A stretch of 64,000 nt of DNA from Burkholderia sp. 4M9327F10 (GCF_005503145.1 NZ_SCNV01000009.1:62001-126000), one strand, 5' to 3'; shown: positions 43,283 to 52,108, counted from the first letter of the stretch. A program made the numbers and translations. Notes: a model not told the origin generated them from the sequence alone.

Positions 43283-44386
43283 ATGGACCGGATAGCTCCA
43301 ATCTCCAGCATCAAAGTCAAGCCGTTAGCCGACCACGCCGACGCACTGCCGCGCATCGATCACGAAACCGCCCGTCTCACCAGGCTCCTGTGCGATGCCC
43401 GGCTCGTGGACCGGCTCGCCCAGATCGGCATCACCAACTGGCGCGTCTCGCACGACACCCGGAGCGTGCCGCGCAGCGCGTGCTGGATCGATCTGCAACA
43501 CGGCAGCGCGCGCACCAGTTTTGCAGTCGACCTCACGGTCTACCCAGCGCTCGCCAGCGCCGTCTCGGAAGCGATCACGGTTGACGACGTCGAGGCCGGC
43601 GCTTCGCTGCGGTGCGCGGTGGTCGCCCTGCTGCTCGAGCCGCTGCTTGCCGCGCTCGACAGTCTGGGCGCAGCCGACGTCGACGTCTGCGGACTGCGCC
43701 GCTACGAACTGACGAAACCTACCCTCAGCCTGAGCTTCACGCACGCCGGACGCCTTGTCGAATGCCGGCTCGGCTCCGTGGACAGCGGCTGGAAGACGCT
43801 GCTCGAACGCCACATCAACCTGCATCGGGTGCCGTTCGCCAATCGCGTCAGCGAGATCAACGTGCCTGGGTACTTCTGTGTCGGCGAAAAGACGCTGAGC
43901 ATCCAGGCGCTCAACGGACTGCGTCCCGGCGATGTCATTCTGCGCGCCGTTCCGCAGGATTGGCGCACGCTGCTCGAGGGCGCGGACGCCGCCATCAGTA
44001 CCCAGATCGTCTGGGGCCCGCCTGGCGCCCACCAACTCCTCACGGGCGTCAAGCTCGAGGGCAGCCGGCTTGTCATTACCACGGAACCTTCCATGACCTA
44101 CAACAACGAACGTACCGATGCCGCTCACCTGGACGTCGACACCGCGGGCTCGCTCGACGATCTCGATCTGCCAGTCAAGTTCGAGATCGAGACCGTCACG
44201 CTCCCGCTCGTCCAGCTTTCGGCCTTGCGCGCGGGGTATGTGCTGGAATTGCCGGGCACGCTGCGCGATGCGCGCGTGCGGCTCGTCTCGTACGGCCAGT
44301 TGATCGGCTTCGGCGAACTCGTCACCGTGGGAGAGCAGCTGGGCGTACGCGTCGTTCAGATGTTCAGCGGCCATGACACAGTTTAG
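43283..44386 (+). CDS. hrcQ: T3SS C-ring/sorting platform protein SctQ
   Basis: 367 residues. The N-terminal region is variable. The C-terminal SpoA (FliN-like) domain reads LPVKFEIETVTLPLVQLSAL, then LELPGTLRDARVRLVSYGQL and GELVTVGEQLGVRVVQMF. An internal start that makes a short SctQ-C product is common in this family and would fall near residue 270-290; not tested here. Start at 43283 is the first Met of the conserved part. The end overlaps hrcR by 14 nt. Confidence 0.93.
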   Translation: MDRIAPISSIKVKPLADHADALPRIDHETARLTRLLCDARLVDRLAQIGITNWRVSHDTRSVPRSACWIDLQHGSARTSFAVDLTVYPALASAVSEAITVDDVEAGASLRCAVVALLLEPLLAALDSLGAADVDVCGLRRYELTKPTLSLSFTHAGRLVECRLGSVDSGWKTLLERHINLHRVPFANRVSEINVPGYFCVGEKTLSIQALNGLRPGDVILRAVPQDWRTLLEGADAAISTQIVWGPPGAHQLLTGVKLEGSRLVITTEPSMTYNNERTDAAHLDVDTAGSLDDLDLPVKFEIETVTLPLVQLSALRAGYVLELPGTLRDARVRLVSYGQLIGFGELVTVGEQLGVRVVQMFSGHDTV

Positions 44387-45023
44387 TGACTTCACGGGAC
44401 TGATGATCGCGGTCATCGCGATCGGTCTGATCCCCTTCGTCGCAATGGTGGTGACCTCATTCGCCAAGATCACCGTCGTCCTCGGCCTGCTGCGCAACGC
44501 ACTCGGCGTGCAGCAGGTACCGTCGAACATGGTGCTCAACGGTATCGCCATCCTCGTATCCATGTACGTGATGGCGCCGATCGGCATGAGCGCGATGCAG
44601 ACACTCGGCCACGAGCAGGTATCGCCCGAACCATCGCAGGCGATGATCCAGGCGTTCGGCGCCGCTCGCGAGCCGTACCGCAACTTTCTCAAGAAGCACG
44701 CCCGCGAACGCGAGAAGCTGTTCTTTCTGCGCTCGGCGCACGTGGTCTGGCCGGCCGACATGGCGAATCAGTTGCATGAGGACGACCTGATCGTGCTGGC
44801 TCCGGCCTTCACGCTGTCCGAGTTGAGCGACGCATTCAAGATCGGCTTCCTGCTGTACATCGCCTTCATCGTCATCGACCTCGTCATCGCGAACGTGCTG
44901 CTGGCCATGGGCCTGAACCAGATCCAGCCTACCAACGTTGCGATTCCGTTCAAGCTGCTGCTGTTCGTCGCGATGGACGGTTGGTCGACCCTGGTTCACG
45001 GCCTCATTCTGACCTACCGGTGA
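44373..45023 (+). CDS. hrcR: T3SS export gate protein SctR
   Basis: 216 residues, four membrane helices. FliP/SctR landmarks are MVVTSFAKITVVLGLLRNAL, QQVPSNMVLNGIAILVSMYV and VLAPAFTLSELSDAFKIGFL. Overlaps hrcQ and is 6 nt from hrcS. Confidence 0.97.
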   Translation: MTQFSDFTGLMIAVIAIGLIPFVAMVVTSFAKITVVLGLLRNALGVQQVPSNMVLNGIAILVSMYVMAPIGMSAMQTLGHEQVSPEPSQAMIQAFGAAREPYRNFLKKHAREREKLFFLRSAHVVWPADMANQLHEDDLIVLAPAFTLSELSDAFKIGFLLYIAFIVIDLVIANVLLAMGLNQIQPTNVAIPFKLLLFVAMDGWSTLVHGLILTYR

Positions 45024-45029
45024 CACGGC

Positions 45030-45293
45030 ATGAATACCGACGACCTGATCGGACTGACCACCCAGGGCATGCTGCTCTGTCTGTACGTGTCGCTGCCGGT
45101 GATCATCGTATCTGCACTCTCCGGGCTGCTGATCTCGTTCATCCAGGCGATCACGTCACTGCAGGACCAGACCATCTCACATAGCGTCAAACTGATCGCC
45201 GTCACCGCGACCATTGCACTGACCGGCGCCTGGGGCGGCTCGGCGATCCTGCGCTTTGCCATGCGGCTGCTGACACTGGCCGTGCCGACATGA
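45030..45293 (+). CDS. hrcS: T3SS export gate protein SctS
   Basis: 87 residues, two membrane helices with a short loop (IQAITSLQDQTISHSVKLIA). The opening DDLIGLTTQGMLLCLYVSLP matches SctS/FliQ. Its stop overlaps the next ATG as ATGA. Confidence 0.96.
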   Translation: MNTDDLIGLTTQGMLLCLYVSLPVIIVSALSGLLISFIQAITSLQDQTISHSVKLIAVTATIALTGAWGGSAILRFAMRLLTLAVPT

Positions 45294-46267
45294 GCACCGA
45301 GCGCATCATCCCGGACGCGGCAACCGTCCACGCCACCCAGGCCGAAGACGCGCACGAGGCGCTCGCGGCTCATCATCCGCACAAGCTCCTGCGGCAAGCG
45401 AAGCAATATCGCCAGACCACGATTCGGCATGCGGGCAAGGCCCTGCCCGCACACGACCCGGCCAACGCCGGCCGCCTGCCGAAGGGTCTGCAGGGCCGCC
45501 GGGTGACGGCGGTGCACGGCGACGGCCGCGGCGGGGGCAGACAACCAGGCGGAAAACAGGACCGCAAGCAGGACGGCAAACAGCAGGGTGGCAAACAACC
45601 GGACGGCCAGCGTCAACGCGGCCAGCAGCAGAGCCGCCAGCAGCAGGACGGACGCGAGCGCCGCGGGCCGCTCCCCGGCGGACAGGGTAACGGCACAGCG
45701 GGCGGTTACGGCAGCGCCGGCACGTTGCCGCGCGTGCGCAGCACCGCTGTCGGCGCGACCGGCGCGGCCGGCGCGGCCGGCGCGAGTGCCGCGGTCGCAC
45801 CGCGCTCCGGTCTGCAGAGCCTTGCGAACGAGTTGCACGACCGGCCCATGCTGCTCGATCAGAGCCTGCGGGCCGAATGGATCCGGCAGTGTTTCATGGC
45901 AAACGAAGAGGGCCGGACACATCCTGACCAGCGGGGCGCTCACCTGCGTTACGCCATCGCGCTCGACATGCTGAAAGCGCGCAGGCGAACGGGTGACTTT
46001 TCCCGCTCGGCCGCTGACGATCTCAGCGGCATACGCCAGGATCTCATCGCGAGCAGCGCCGCCCTGCGCGCGTCGCCAATCGCGCCGCCACGCGACGAGA
46101 AGGAAGAAACCCATAACGCGTTGCTGCCGCTCTGGGCGTTTCACGGAACGCGCCCGTTGTGTCCGAGCATGCTGGATCGTGCCATTCGCCACGTGTCGAC
46201 CACGCTCAACACGCTCGTCATGGGCGGCAGAAAGCCGTGCGGCGACGATGCTTCGGAACCGCCGTAA
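45290..46267 (+). CDS. hpaA: HpaA-position T3SS control protein with disordered Gln/Gly/Arg region
   Basis: 325 residues. Three parts: a His/Ala-rich start (1-75), a Gly/Gln/Lys/Arg low-complexity stretch (about 80-165, with repeated GKQDGKQ and RQQQ) and a folded C terminus (from about 170: GLQSLANELHDRPMLLDQSL, then ALDMLKARRRTGDFSRSAAD). In Xanthomonas HpaA is a secreted regulator that binds HpaB. Here the place (between hrcS and hrpD5) and the two-part build fit HpaA, but sequence similarity cannot be judged by eye. Confidence 0.6.
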   Translation: MSTERIIPDAATVHATQAEDAHEALAAHHPHKLLRQAKQYRQTTIRHAGKALPAHDPANAGRLPKGLQGRRVTAVHGDGRGGGRQPGGKQDRKQDGKQQGGKQPDGQRQRGQQQSRQQQDGRERRGPLPGGQGNGTAGGYGSAGTLPRVRSTAVGATGAAGAAGASAAVAPRSGLQSLANELHDRPMLLDQSLRAEWIRQCFMANEEGRTHPDQRGAHLRYAIALDMLKARRRTGDFSRSAADDLSGIRQDLIASSAALRASPIAPPRDEKEETHNALLPLWAFHGTRPLCPSMLDRAIRHVSTTLNTLVMGGRKPCGDDASEPP

Positions 46268-46276
46268 CGACTTCGC
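46252..46276 (+). promoter_or_regulatory. Imperfect PIP/hrpII box before hrpD5
   Basis: TTCGG (46252-46256), 15 bp, TTCGC (46272-46276), which is TTCG-N16-TTCG in hrpII terms. TAGACT (46307-46312) follows after 30 bp, a fair -10 but not strict YANNRT. It overlaps the hpaA-position gene's end and lies 100 bp before hrpD5. It may give a second start for hrpD5-hrpD6-hrpE-hpaB. Confidence 0.45.
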
Positions 46277-46375
46277 GGCCTGCATAGCGCGGCGCAACAG
46301 ACTCACTAGACTGGATCCGGTACCGCCCCTTGCCGCGGTACTCCTTTAACTACCGATCAACGGGAAGAAAGCGGT

Positions 46376-47503
46376 ATGAAAATCCTGCGCATCTTGACTG
46401 GGACCCACGCGGGCATCCAGGCGAGGCTCACGCCGGGCCGCTACCGGATCGGCAAGGCCGACGACACCGACATCTGCATCACCGACTGGGACGATCATGA
46501 GGTCGTGGTGGAGATGGACGAAGCCGGCGTCGTGAAGGTGCGACGTTTCGCCGACACCGTTGCCGGCGGCGCCCAGGCGGACGAAGCCGATTCGGTGGTG
46601 GTGCTGGTTCCGGACTTCGTGCCCTTCCCGTTCGGCACGACCGTCTTGTGCTTCGGCTCCGAAGACGCACAATGGCCACCCGACATCCAGTTGCTGGCCA
46701 GCATGTACAACGGCGCCGGCCAAGGTGACGCCGGGTTGCCGCCAGGCCACGGCACAGACGCCGGCAAACCCGTCGATTCCGGGCTCGCGAGCGGCGGGAT
46801 GCGCGCGCTGCGCACCCTCTGCATCGCCATCATGGCCGGCGCGGTGCTGGTGATCTGCGCTTCGCTGGTATCGGGCCTTGTGCGCCATCCGCAGGCGGCA
46901 AGCGCGGCCGCGCTGAACGGGCGCAACCTCTCGACCCTCAGCGAACGCGAAATCGGCGCCCTCACCGAACAACTGAACGCGACGCTGCGGCAAGCCCGGC
47001 TCGGCAACCTGCACGCCCAGCAACACGGCAATACGATCGTGGTCGACGGCATGGCGCTGAACGCCTCGGAAGACAGTGCTGCGCGCGTCATCTTCGAGCG
47101 CTTCGGCCGCGACGGCATTGCGCGTCACTACGATGTCGCGCAAGCCGACGTAGCGGGCATTGCGGATTCGCTCGGCGAGGACAGCGTGCGCGTGGCGTAT
47201 TCGGGCAACGGCGTGTTCACGCTGACAGGCACCGTTGCGTCACTGACCCCGTTCGAGGATCAGCTGGAACGGTTGCGAACCGATCTGGACGGCAACATCA
47301 GGCGAATCGACGTGGATGTTACCGAAGTTCCAACCAACATACCGATGAATGTGTACACCGAAATGATTTCCGTCGGCGATACTCGTTATGTTCAGACGGC
47401 CGATGGCGTCAAGCATCTGTTCCCCAGCGCCGCAACCAGTTCGGCGAACAACGTGCACATCCTGCACGAGTCGGTCATCCCACTGAATGCGCAAGCGCAG
47501 TAA
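46376..47503 (+). CDS. hrpD5: T3SS inner-membrane ring protein SctD (HrpD5)
   Basis: 375 residues. N-terminal FHA-like cytoplasmic domain (MKILRILTGTHAGIQARLTP, YRIGKADDTDICITDWDDHE), one membrane helix (LRTLCIAIMAGAVLVICASL) and periplasmic ring-building domains, including FTLTGTVASLTPFEDQLERL. It bridges SctJ and the sorting platform. Follows the hpaA-position gene by 108 bp. Confidence 0.93.
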   Translation: MKILRILTGTHAGIQARLTPGRYRIGKADDTDICITDWDDHEVVVEMDEAGVVKVRRFADTVAGGAQADEADSVVVLVPDFVPFPFGTTVLCFGSEDAQWPPDIQLLASMYNGAGQGDAGLPPGHGTDAGKPVDSGLASGGMRALRTLCIAIMAGAVLVICASLVSGLVRHPQAASAAALNGRNLSTLSEREIGALTEQLNATLRQARLGNLHAQQHGNTIVVDGMALNASEDSAARVIFERFGRDGIARHYDVAQADVAGIADSLGEDSVRVAYSGNGVFTLTGTVASLTPFEDQLERLRTDLDGNIRRIDVDVTEVPTNIPMNVYTEMISVGDTRYVQTADGVKHLFPSAATSSANNVHILHESVIPLNAQAQ

Positions 47504-47543
47504 TCCACCCACGGTGCCTTTAATCACGCTCAGGAGAAGCTAC

Positions 47544-47807
47544 ATGTACAACGCACTCGAAGCGGTTCACGCCGATCTCAAAGGTCTGGAGAACACCCTC
47601 AGGACGCCCGCTGCCGCAGCACGCGTGGCGCGCATCGCCGAGGCTCTCGAACAATGCGCGCAGGACGTCAGCGACGCCACCCGTCAGGCGACCGGGGAAG
47701 ACGATCGCGCCGCGCTGCAGAAGGTCTATCGGGGCATGGTTGCCGCGCGCCGGATCGTGCTGCGCCTGCACGAACTGTCGGGCATGGACCAAAGCAGTTT
47801 GCAGTGA
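47544..47807 (+). CDS. hrpD6: T3SS protein HrpD6-like
   Basis: 87 residues, all-helical (AVHADLKGLENTLRTPAAAA, VYRGMVAARRIVLRLHELSG). AGGAG sits 7 nt before the ATG. It is in the hrpD6 slot between hrpD5 and the pilin candidate. HrpD6 proteins are small and needed for secretion in Xanthomonas; their exact role is unsettled. The call is mainly from position and size. Confidence 0.75.
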   Translation: MYNALEAVHADLKGLENTLRTPAAAARVARIAEALEQCAQDVSDATRQATGEDDRAALQKVYRGMVAARRIVLRLHELSGMDQSSLQ

Positions 47808-47929
47808 AGTCGTTGCAGGAAGCAGTACCGTGTAGAAAACGGGCGGTACGTCAGTGCCGTAGGTGCGCAGCCGGGGATGCCGACTGGCTGGTTAGCGTGT
47901 TCGTAATCTCAACAGCAAAGGAGTAGATC

Positions 47930-48109
47930 ATGTCGTTTGGTTCAATGGCCTCTGAGGCGTCGGGTATGATGAGCGGAATGATGGATGCGATGATTCCGGT
48001 CATGATTACGGCGACCGAAGACCAGGCGAAGATGTCGATGGTGCAATCGGTGCTGAACATTGCCAAAACAGCGGCAAATGACATCGAGGACGATTCGAAG
48101 AAGCAGTGA
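47930..48109 (+). CDS. Hrp pilin/needle subunit candidate (HrpE position), 59 residues
   Basis: MSFGSMASEASGMMSGMMDA opens a Met-rich, Gly/Ser N terminus, followed by a helix ending LNIAKTAANDIEDDSKKQ. AAAGGAG lies 6 nt before the ATG, one of the strongest ribosome-binding sites in the cluster, as expected for an abundant structural subunit. No signal peptide. It occupies the hrpE slot (hrpD6-hrpE-hpaB order in Xanthomonas). Hrp pilins and needle proteins are 60-95 residues and poorly conserved. Its identity as SctF is an inference from place, size, composition and the strong site. Confidence 0.7.
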   Translation: MSFGSMASEASGMMSGMMDAMIPVMITATEDQAKMSMVQSVLNIAKTAANDIEDDSKKQ

Positions 48110-48208
48110 CGGCCTGCCAGGTATCACGGCACGTCGTACGCCTATTGTCCGCACAGGGAAGCCGGGGTCTCGTGCTCCGGATTCCTTATTTTCGTCTCGG
48201 GACGCATC

Positions 48209-48664
48209 ATGAGCATCGAACGATTCGCGGAAGTCGTACGCGACGTCTGCACTGTTGTCGATCTTCCCGATCCGGAACATGTGCTGCAAACGCGCACCAT
48301 CGAAGTCGAAGGCTTCGACGTCCGGCTCGATCACTTCGAGAACGATCCGGAAGCGATGTACGTGAACTTCCACTACGGCACCGTGACCGCCGGACGCACG
48401 CTGGTGGTGTTCCGGCTCATGCTCGAAGCCAACCTGCTGATTTACGCGCAAGACCAGGCACAACTCGGTCTCGACACCGATACCGGCGGCATCATCCTGA
48501 TCCTGCGCCTGCCGTTGACACCCGACGTGAACGGCACGGTGGTAGCCGACCTGCTGGCGCACTATGCTGAACATGGCCGCTACTGGCGCCGCAACATCAT
48601 CGAGTCGACCGACGAAATGTTCATGGGTATCGTCAGCGGCGATTACTTCTGGCTGCGCGCCTGA
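48209..48664 (+). CDS. hpaB: T3SS general chaperone HpaB-like (CesT family)
   Basis: 151 residues, acidic. CesT-like alpha/beta layout: FAEVVRDVCTVVDLPDPEHV, VEGFDVRLDHFENDPEAMYV, LVVFRLMLEANLLIYAQDQA and ending ESTDEMFMGIVSGDYFWLRA. Class I chaperones bind effectors and pass them to the ATPase; HpaB is the broad-range one in Xanthomonas. The last gene of the rightward arm; it converges on the secretin paralogue. Confidence 0.88.
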   Translation: MSIERFAEVVRDVCTVVDLPDPEHVLQTRTIEVEGFDVRLDHFENDPEAMYVNFHYGTVTAGRTLVVFRLMLEANLLIYAQDQAQLGLDTDTGGIILILRLPLTPDVNGTVVADLLAHYAEHGRYWRRNIIESTDEMFMGIVSGDYFWLRA

Positions 48665-48734
48665 ACGGCGCCGCTTTCCGCGCGCCCGCGTTGCAGCGGG
48701 CGGCGGCGCCGTTGCGCCCTCCTGCAAGCCGCCT

Positions 48735-50204
48735 TCAACGGCTGTCGATCACATGCGGCACCAGCATGACCAGCCAGGTCGTTCCAGATCGCGTACTGCC
48801 CTGAGCCCCGCTCTCGTCGGGGACCACCAGCACGATGCCTTGGTGCGGCGCGAGCGTCATGCGCGCCACCTCGATATCGGCCGCACTGCGCAGTTCGACC
48901 GCGAGCGTGATGCCGGGCGGACTCGCGCGGCTGTCGACCGACGGCACGACGCGCAACGACATGGCCGCGGGCGCGGTGTCCGCCGGCGTAGCGCGACCGC
49001 TCACTGCGACCGGCCGATCGAGACGCTGCTCGAGCGCGGCGGCCACGTGATCGATCGTGGCCAGCTCGTTCTCGGTGCAAATGTGCGCGGTGTGCGAGGT
49101 TTCCATCTGGCGCAACTGGCCGCGCAACGCCTCGCCGTCGGCGTCGACCCGGACCTGTCCGCCGGCACCGCCGCTCGGACCGGCTCGCGCGTTGCCCAGC
49201 GGCAACTGCGGCAGCGCTGCGCTCTGCACATCGGCGATCAGCACGTCCAGCTTGACGAGCGGCGCGTTGCTATCGAGCACGGCCACCACCTGAGCATCCG
49301 CGTCGAGCCGCTGCGGGCGATCGCGAATCAGCACGGCGTTGGTCCGGGCGTCAGCGGCGATAACCGGCAACGGCGCTTCATATTCGACCACATCGACCTG
49401 GCGGTTGTCCGGTGGATCGAGCAGACGCCGCGCCTCGCTCGCCACGCCCTCCACCGGACTCGTGCGGTCGTTGGTCTGGGCGACCCGATCCGCCGCCGTG
49501 CCGTAGCGCAATCCGACAATACGCACCGAGGTGGCCACCTTCGCCCGCGCCGCCCCATCCACCTGCCTGGCGAATTTCTCCACCAGCGCAAGGTAGGCAG
49601 GCGGCCCCCGGACCGTGATGAGCCCCGGCGCCGGCGTGTCGTCGGCAAGCGGAAAACGCGGATCGGTACTACCCGTGCCATCCAGCAGCGTGTGCAACGC
49701 AGCCGGTTTCGCGTAGTTCAGGCGCAGCGTGAGGGAGCGTGCGTCGCTCGTCGAGTCCACGTGCAGCACGGTGCCGTCGTAGTACCAGAGCAGCCCGTAG
49801 GCGTTCGTCAGCACCTCCAGGAAACGCTGCGGCGCGAGGTCGAAACGGCCTTCGACAGAGCCCGCGACATGGGGGCCGGCGGCAATCGGCACACCCGTCG
49901 CCGACGACAGGTCGCGTAGGACGTCGGCTACACTGGCGCCGCTAGTCGAGAGCCGATAGCGCTGCACGCCCCAGTCCGGTCGCGCGGGCAAGCGCAGCCC
50001 GGCAGACGTACCGGGTGTACGGGCCGAGGTACGCGGCGCATGTTGAGCGGCGGCCTGCCCGCCTGCATCCTGCGTGGCGAAAACAGGCAGGCACGACACC
50101 GCGAGGCATGCGAGCGCAACTGCGCGGCGCACCCTGAAACGGCCCGGCACGAAGTCGTCACTAAAGCGTGGCAACGGTCTCGTTCGAGCGGATTGCCGCC
50201 GCAC
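48735..50204 (-). CDS. HrcC paralogue with N0/N1-type domains and a reduced secretin domain
   Basis: Up to 489 residues with an internal hydrophobic signal (VRRAVALACLAVSCLPVFA). SVADVLRDLSSATGVPIAAG and GRFDLAPQRFLEVLTNAYGL align with HrcC here (VKDVLRDFAASQGIP, GKFHMAPRRFLDTLASSFGF). LPVIAADARTNAVLIRDRPQ matches the N3 region. The C-terminal beta domain is much shorter and lacks the VPYLSKIPVLGNLF pore/gate motif seen in hrcC. It may be a degenerate secretin or a pilotin-like/periplasmic partner. The start is uncertain: ATG 50204 overlaps the regulator's end; GTG at 50150 is an alternative. Confidence 0.75.
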   Translation of the reverse strand: MRRQSARTRPLPRFSDDFVPGRFRVRRAVALACLAVSCLPVFATQDAGGQAAAQHAPRTSARTPGTSAGLRLPARPDWGVQRYRLSTSGASVADVLRDLSSATGVPIAAGPHVAGSVEGRFDLAPQRFLEVLTNAYGLLWYYDGTVLHVDSTSDARSLTLRLNYAKPAALHTLLDGTGSTDPRFPLADDTPAPGLITVRGPPAYLALVEKFARQVDGAARAKVATSVRIVGLRYGTAADRVAQTNDRTSPVEGVASEARRLLDPPDNRQVDVVEYEAPLPVIAADARTNAVLIRDRPQRLDADAQVVAVLDSNAPLVKLDVLIADVQSAALPQLPLGNARAGPSGGAGGQVRVDADGEALRGQLRQMETSHTAHICTENELATIDHVAAALEQRLDRPVAVSGRATPADTAPAAMSLRVVPSVDSRASPPGITLAVELRSAADIEVARMTLAPHQGIVLVVPDESGAQGSTRSGTTWLVMLVPHVIDSR

Positions 50205-50925
50205 CGGTCACCTGCCGCGCCTCCGCTTCGCTGAGGTTGAGCCGGTAACCCTTCGCATACACCGACTGGATCGTCCATTCGACATCGAGTGCCTTGAGGC
50301 TCGCCCGCAGGCGGCTCACGTACATGTCGACCGAGCGGCTTTGCACGCCGCCATCCCAGCCCCACACCATGGAATGCAGATCCTGGCGCTGCACGACGGT
50401 GCCGCAGTGCGTGGCGAGGTGCCACAGCAGATCGAATTCCTTAGTGCCCAGCGTATGCACGTCTACGCCGCGTGAGATGGTCAGGTTGGCACGATCGAGC
50501 TGGTACTCGCCGACCAGCATGCGGCGCCGGTCGCTGCCGGGCGTTTGAAAACGCCTGAACAGCGCACGGATACGCGCCAGCAATACCATCCGGTCGAGCG
50601 GCTTGACGAGAAAATCGTCGGCGCCCGTGTCGAGAATCCTCACGATATCCGCTTCTTCGGACCGGACCGTCTGAAAGATCACCGGCACCGTCGCGTGGGA
50701 ACGGGTGCGTATCCAGCTCAGCAGCTTGTCGCCCGACATGCCCGGCAGATCCCAGTCGAGAATCATCAGATCGGCCCAGTGGTCCGCCAGATAATTGCGG
50801 GCTTCCAGTCCGTTCCTGAATGCCTCGACCTGATACCCTTCGGCCTTGAGCCATGACACCAGGAGCGACTGCTGGATGAGGTCGTCTTCGGCTATAAGAA
50901 TTCTTGCTTGATTGCGCATGCTCAT
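50161..50925 (-). CDS. OmpR-family response regulator, HrpG-like
   Basis: About 254 residues. Receiver domain with phospho-acceptor D57 (LMILDWDLPGMSGDK), acidic pair EDD near 13 and Lys in GADDFLVKPLD. A C-terminal winged helix of OmpR type follows (LGTKEFDLLWHLATHCGTVV, RSVDMYVSRLRASL). HrpG proteins that control hrpX/hrpB are of this type. It follows the histidine kinase gene and should be its partner. ATG codons at 50952, 50925 and 50919 are possible; none has a strong ribosome-binding site. Confidence 0.9.
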   Translation of the reverse strand: MSMRNQARILIAEDDLIQQSLLVSWLKAEGYQVEAFRNGLEARNYLADHWADLMILDWDLPGMSGDKLLSWIRTRSHATVPVIFQTVRSEEADIVRILDTGADDFLVKPLDRMVLLARIRALFRRFQTPGSDRRRMLVGEYQLDRANLTISRGVDVHTLGTKEFDLLWHLATHCGTVVQRQDLHSMVWGWDGGVQSRSVDMYVSRLRASLKALDVEWTIQSVYAKGYRLNLSEAEARQVTGAAAIRSNETVATL

Positions 50926-50971
50926 GTTCCGGCTTTTGACCGGAGCTCCCATCCTTGTCTCGCGCCTGCTG

Positions 50972-52108
50972 TCACCGGGAATGCGTCCGCAACGGGCGCC
51001 CTGTCGTTGCGAAACCACCGAATTCACGCACCAGATCGGACTCGTCCTGGTTGCCGCGCTGTACAGCCAGGCACGGCAAACGCATGGAAAAATCGGTGCC
51101 GCCTTTCCTGTTGCGATCGGCGGTGAGGGTGCCGCCGTGAAGCCGGACGATGCGCGCAGCCAGCTTGAGCCCGAGACCAAAGCCGCTGGCCGAGTGCTGA
51201 GCCAGGATGTCGAAATCGCAGACTGCCTCGTCCGTCAAACCCGGGAGTCCGCCAGCTTCGTCACTGACCGTGATAACGGCAGCATCGCCCATAACCTTTA
51301 ATGAAACTGTCACAGGCGCGCCCGCAGGCGAAGCCTGAATGGCGTTATCTATGAGATTCTGCAGCGCCCGCACGACAAATACCCGTACGCCACTCACCCA
51401 GACCGCCGAGCCTTCAGCAAGCCACAGACGTAACGGCACGCTCCGGTAGACCGCTGCAACGTCCAGTTGGGGAATCAGGTTGCGAACCGCGCCGCGCAGG
51501 TCGAAACGGGCAAAGTCACTGGGCTGCAGCGCGCCTGCGACCGATGTGAAGATGTACTGATCACCGAGCGAGAGCGCGTAGCGCGCAAGGTCGGCGATAC
51601 GCTGGATGCCGCCGCATTCTTCAAAAGCATTGGGATCGTGCTCGTGCAATTGCGTCAGGGCAACGATCGAATTGGTTGGCGAGCGCAAATCGTGGGACAG
51701 GAAGCGCAGCGACTCCACCCGGTCGTCGACGGCGCGGCGCATTTCGGTGATGTCGAATAGCGCTAGCGTTGCGGCAATACGCCCCGAACCCGCGACCGCG
51801 GTCTGCTTGAGCCACACCCAACGCTCCTCGACCTGCAACTCGACGCCCTGCGCGAGCGCCTCGTGCAGGCCCGCTTCGTTGCTGTCGCCACCGAGTTGCG
51901 GCAACACCTCGGCAAGCGGCATGCCCGCTGCTACGCTGCGTCGCAATAGCCTTGCCGCACCCGGGGTCGCAAACAGCACATCTTGCCTCGCGTCGATCGC
52001 GATCGTGCCCCACGGCTGGCTGTCCAAGAGCGCGTTGAACCCGTCGTCGAGCTCGCCCGTCGCGCTCGAGCGCTGAGATCCGAAGTCATCGTCAAACGAA
52101 ATCGACAT
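50972..52108 (-). CDS. Soluble histidine kinase with PAS-like sensor
   Basis: 378 residues with no membrane segment, so it is cytoplasmic. A PAS-like region covers 25-120 (WGTIAIDARQDVLFATPGAA). H box FLSHDLRSPTNSIVALTQL gives H139. N box VVRALQNLIDNAIQASP. The G1 box reads VSDEAGGLPG, with Ala where the usual DxGxG has Gly. G2 is SGFGLGLKLAARIV. It should phosphorylate the downstream HrpG-like regulator. It sits between that gene and the hrcC gene, inside the T3SS cluster. Confidence 0.92.
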   Translation of the reverse strand: MSISFDDDFGSQRSSATGELDDGFNALLDSQPWGTIAIDARQDVLFATPGAARLLRRSVAAGMPLAEVLPQLGGDSNEAGLHEALAQGVELQVEERWVWLKQTAVAGSGRIAATLALFDITEMRRAVDDRVESLRFLSHDLRSPTNSIVALTQLHEHDPNAFEECGGIQRIADLARYALSLGDQYIFTSVAGALQPSDFARFDLRGAVRNLIPQLDVAAVYRSVPLRLWLAEGSAVWVSGVRVFVVRALQNLIDNAIQASPAGAPVTVSLKVMGDAAVITVSDEAGGLPGLTDEAVCDFDILAQHSASGFGLGLKLAARIVRLHGGTLTADRNRKGGTDFSMRLPCLAVQRGNQDESDLVREFGGFATTGRPLRTHSR

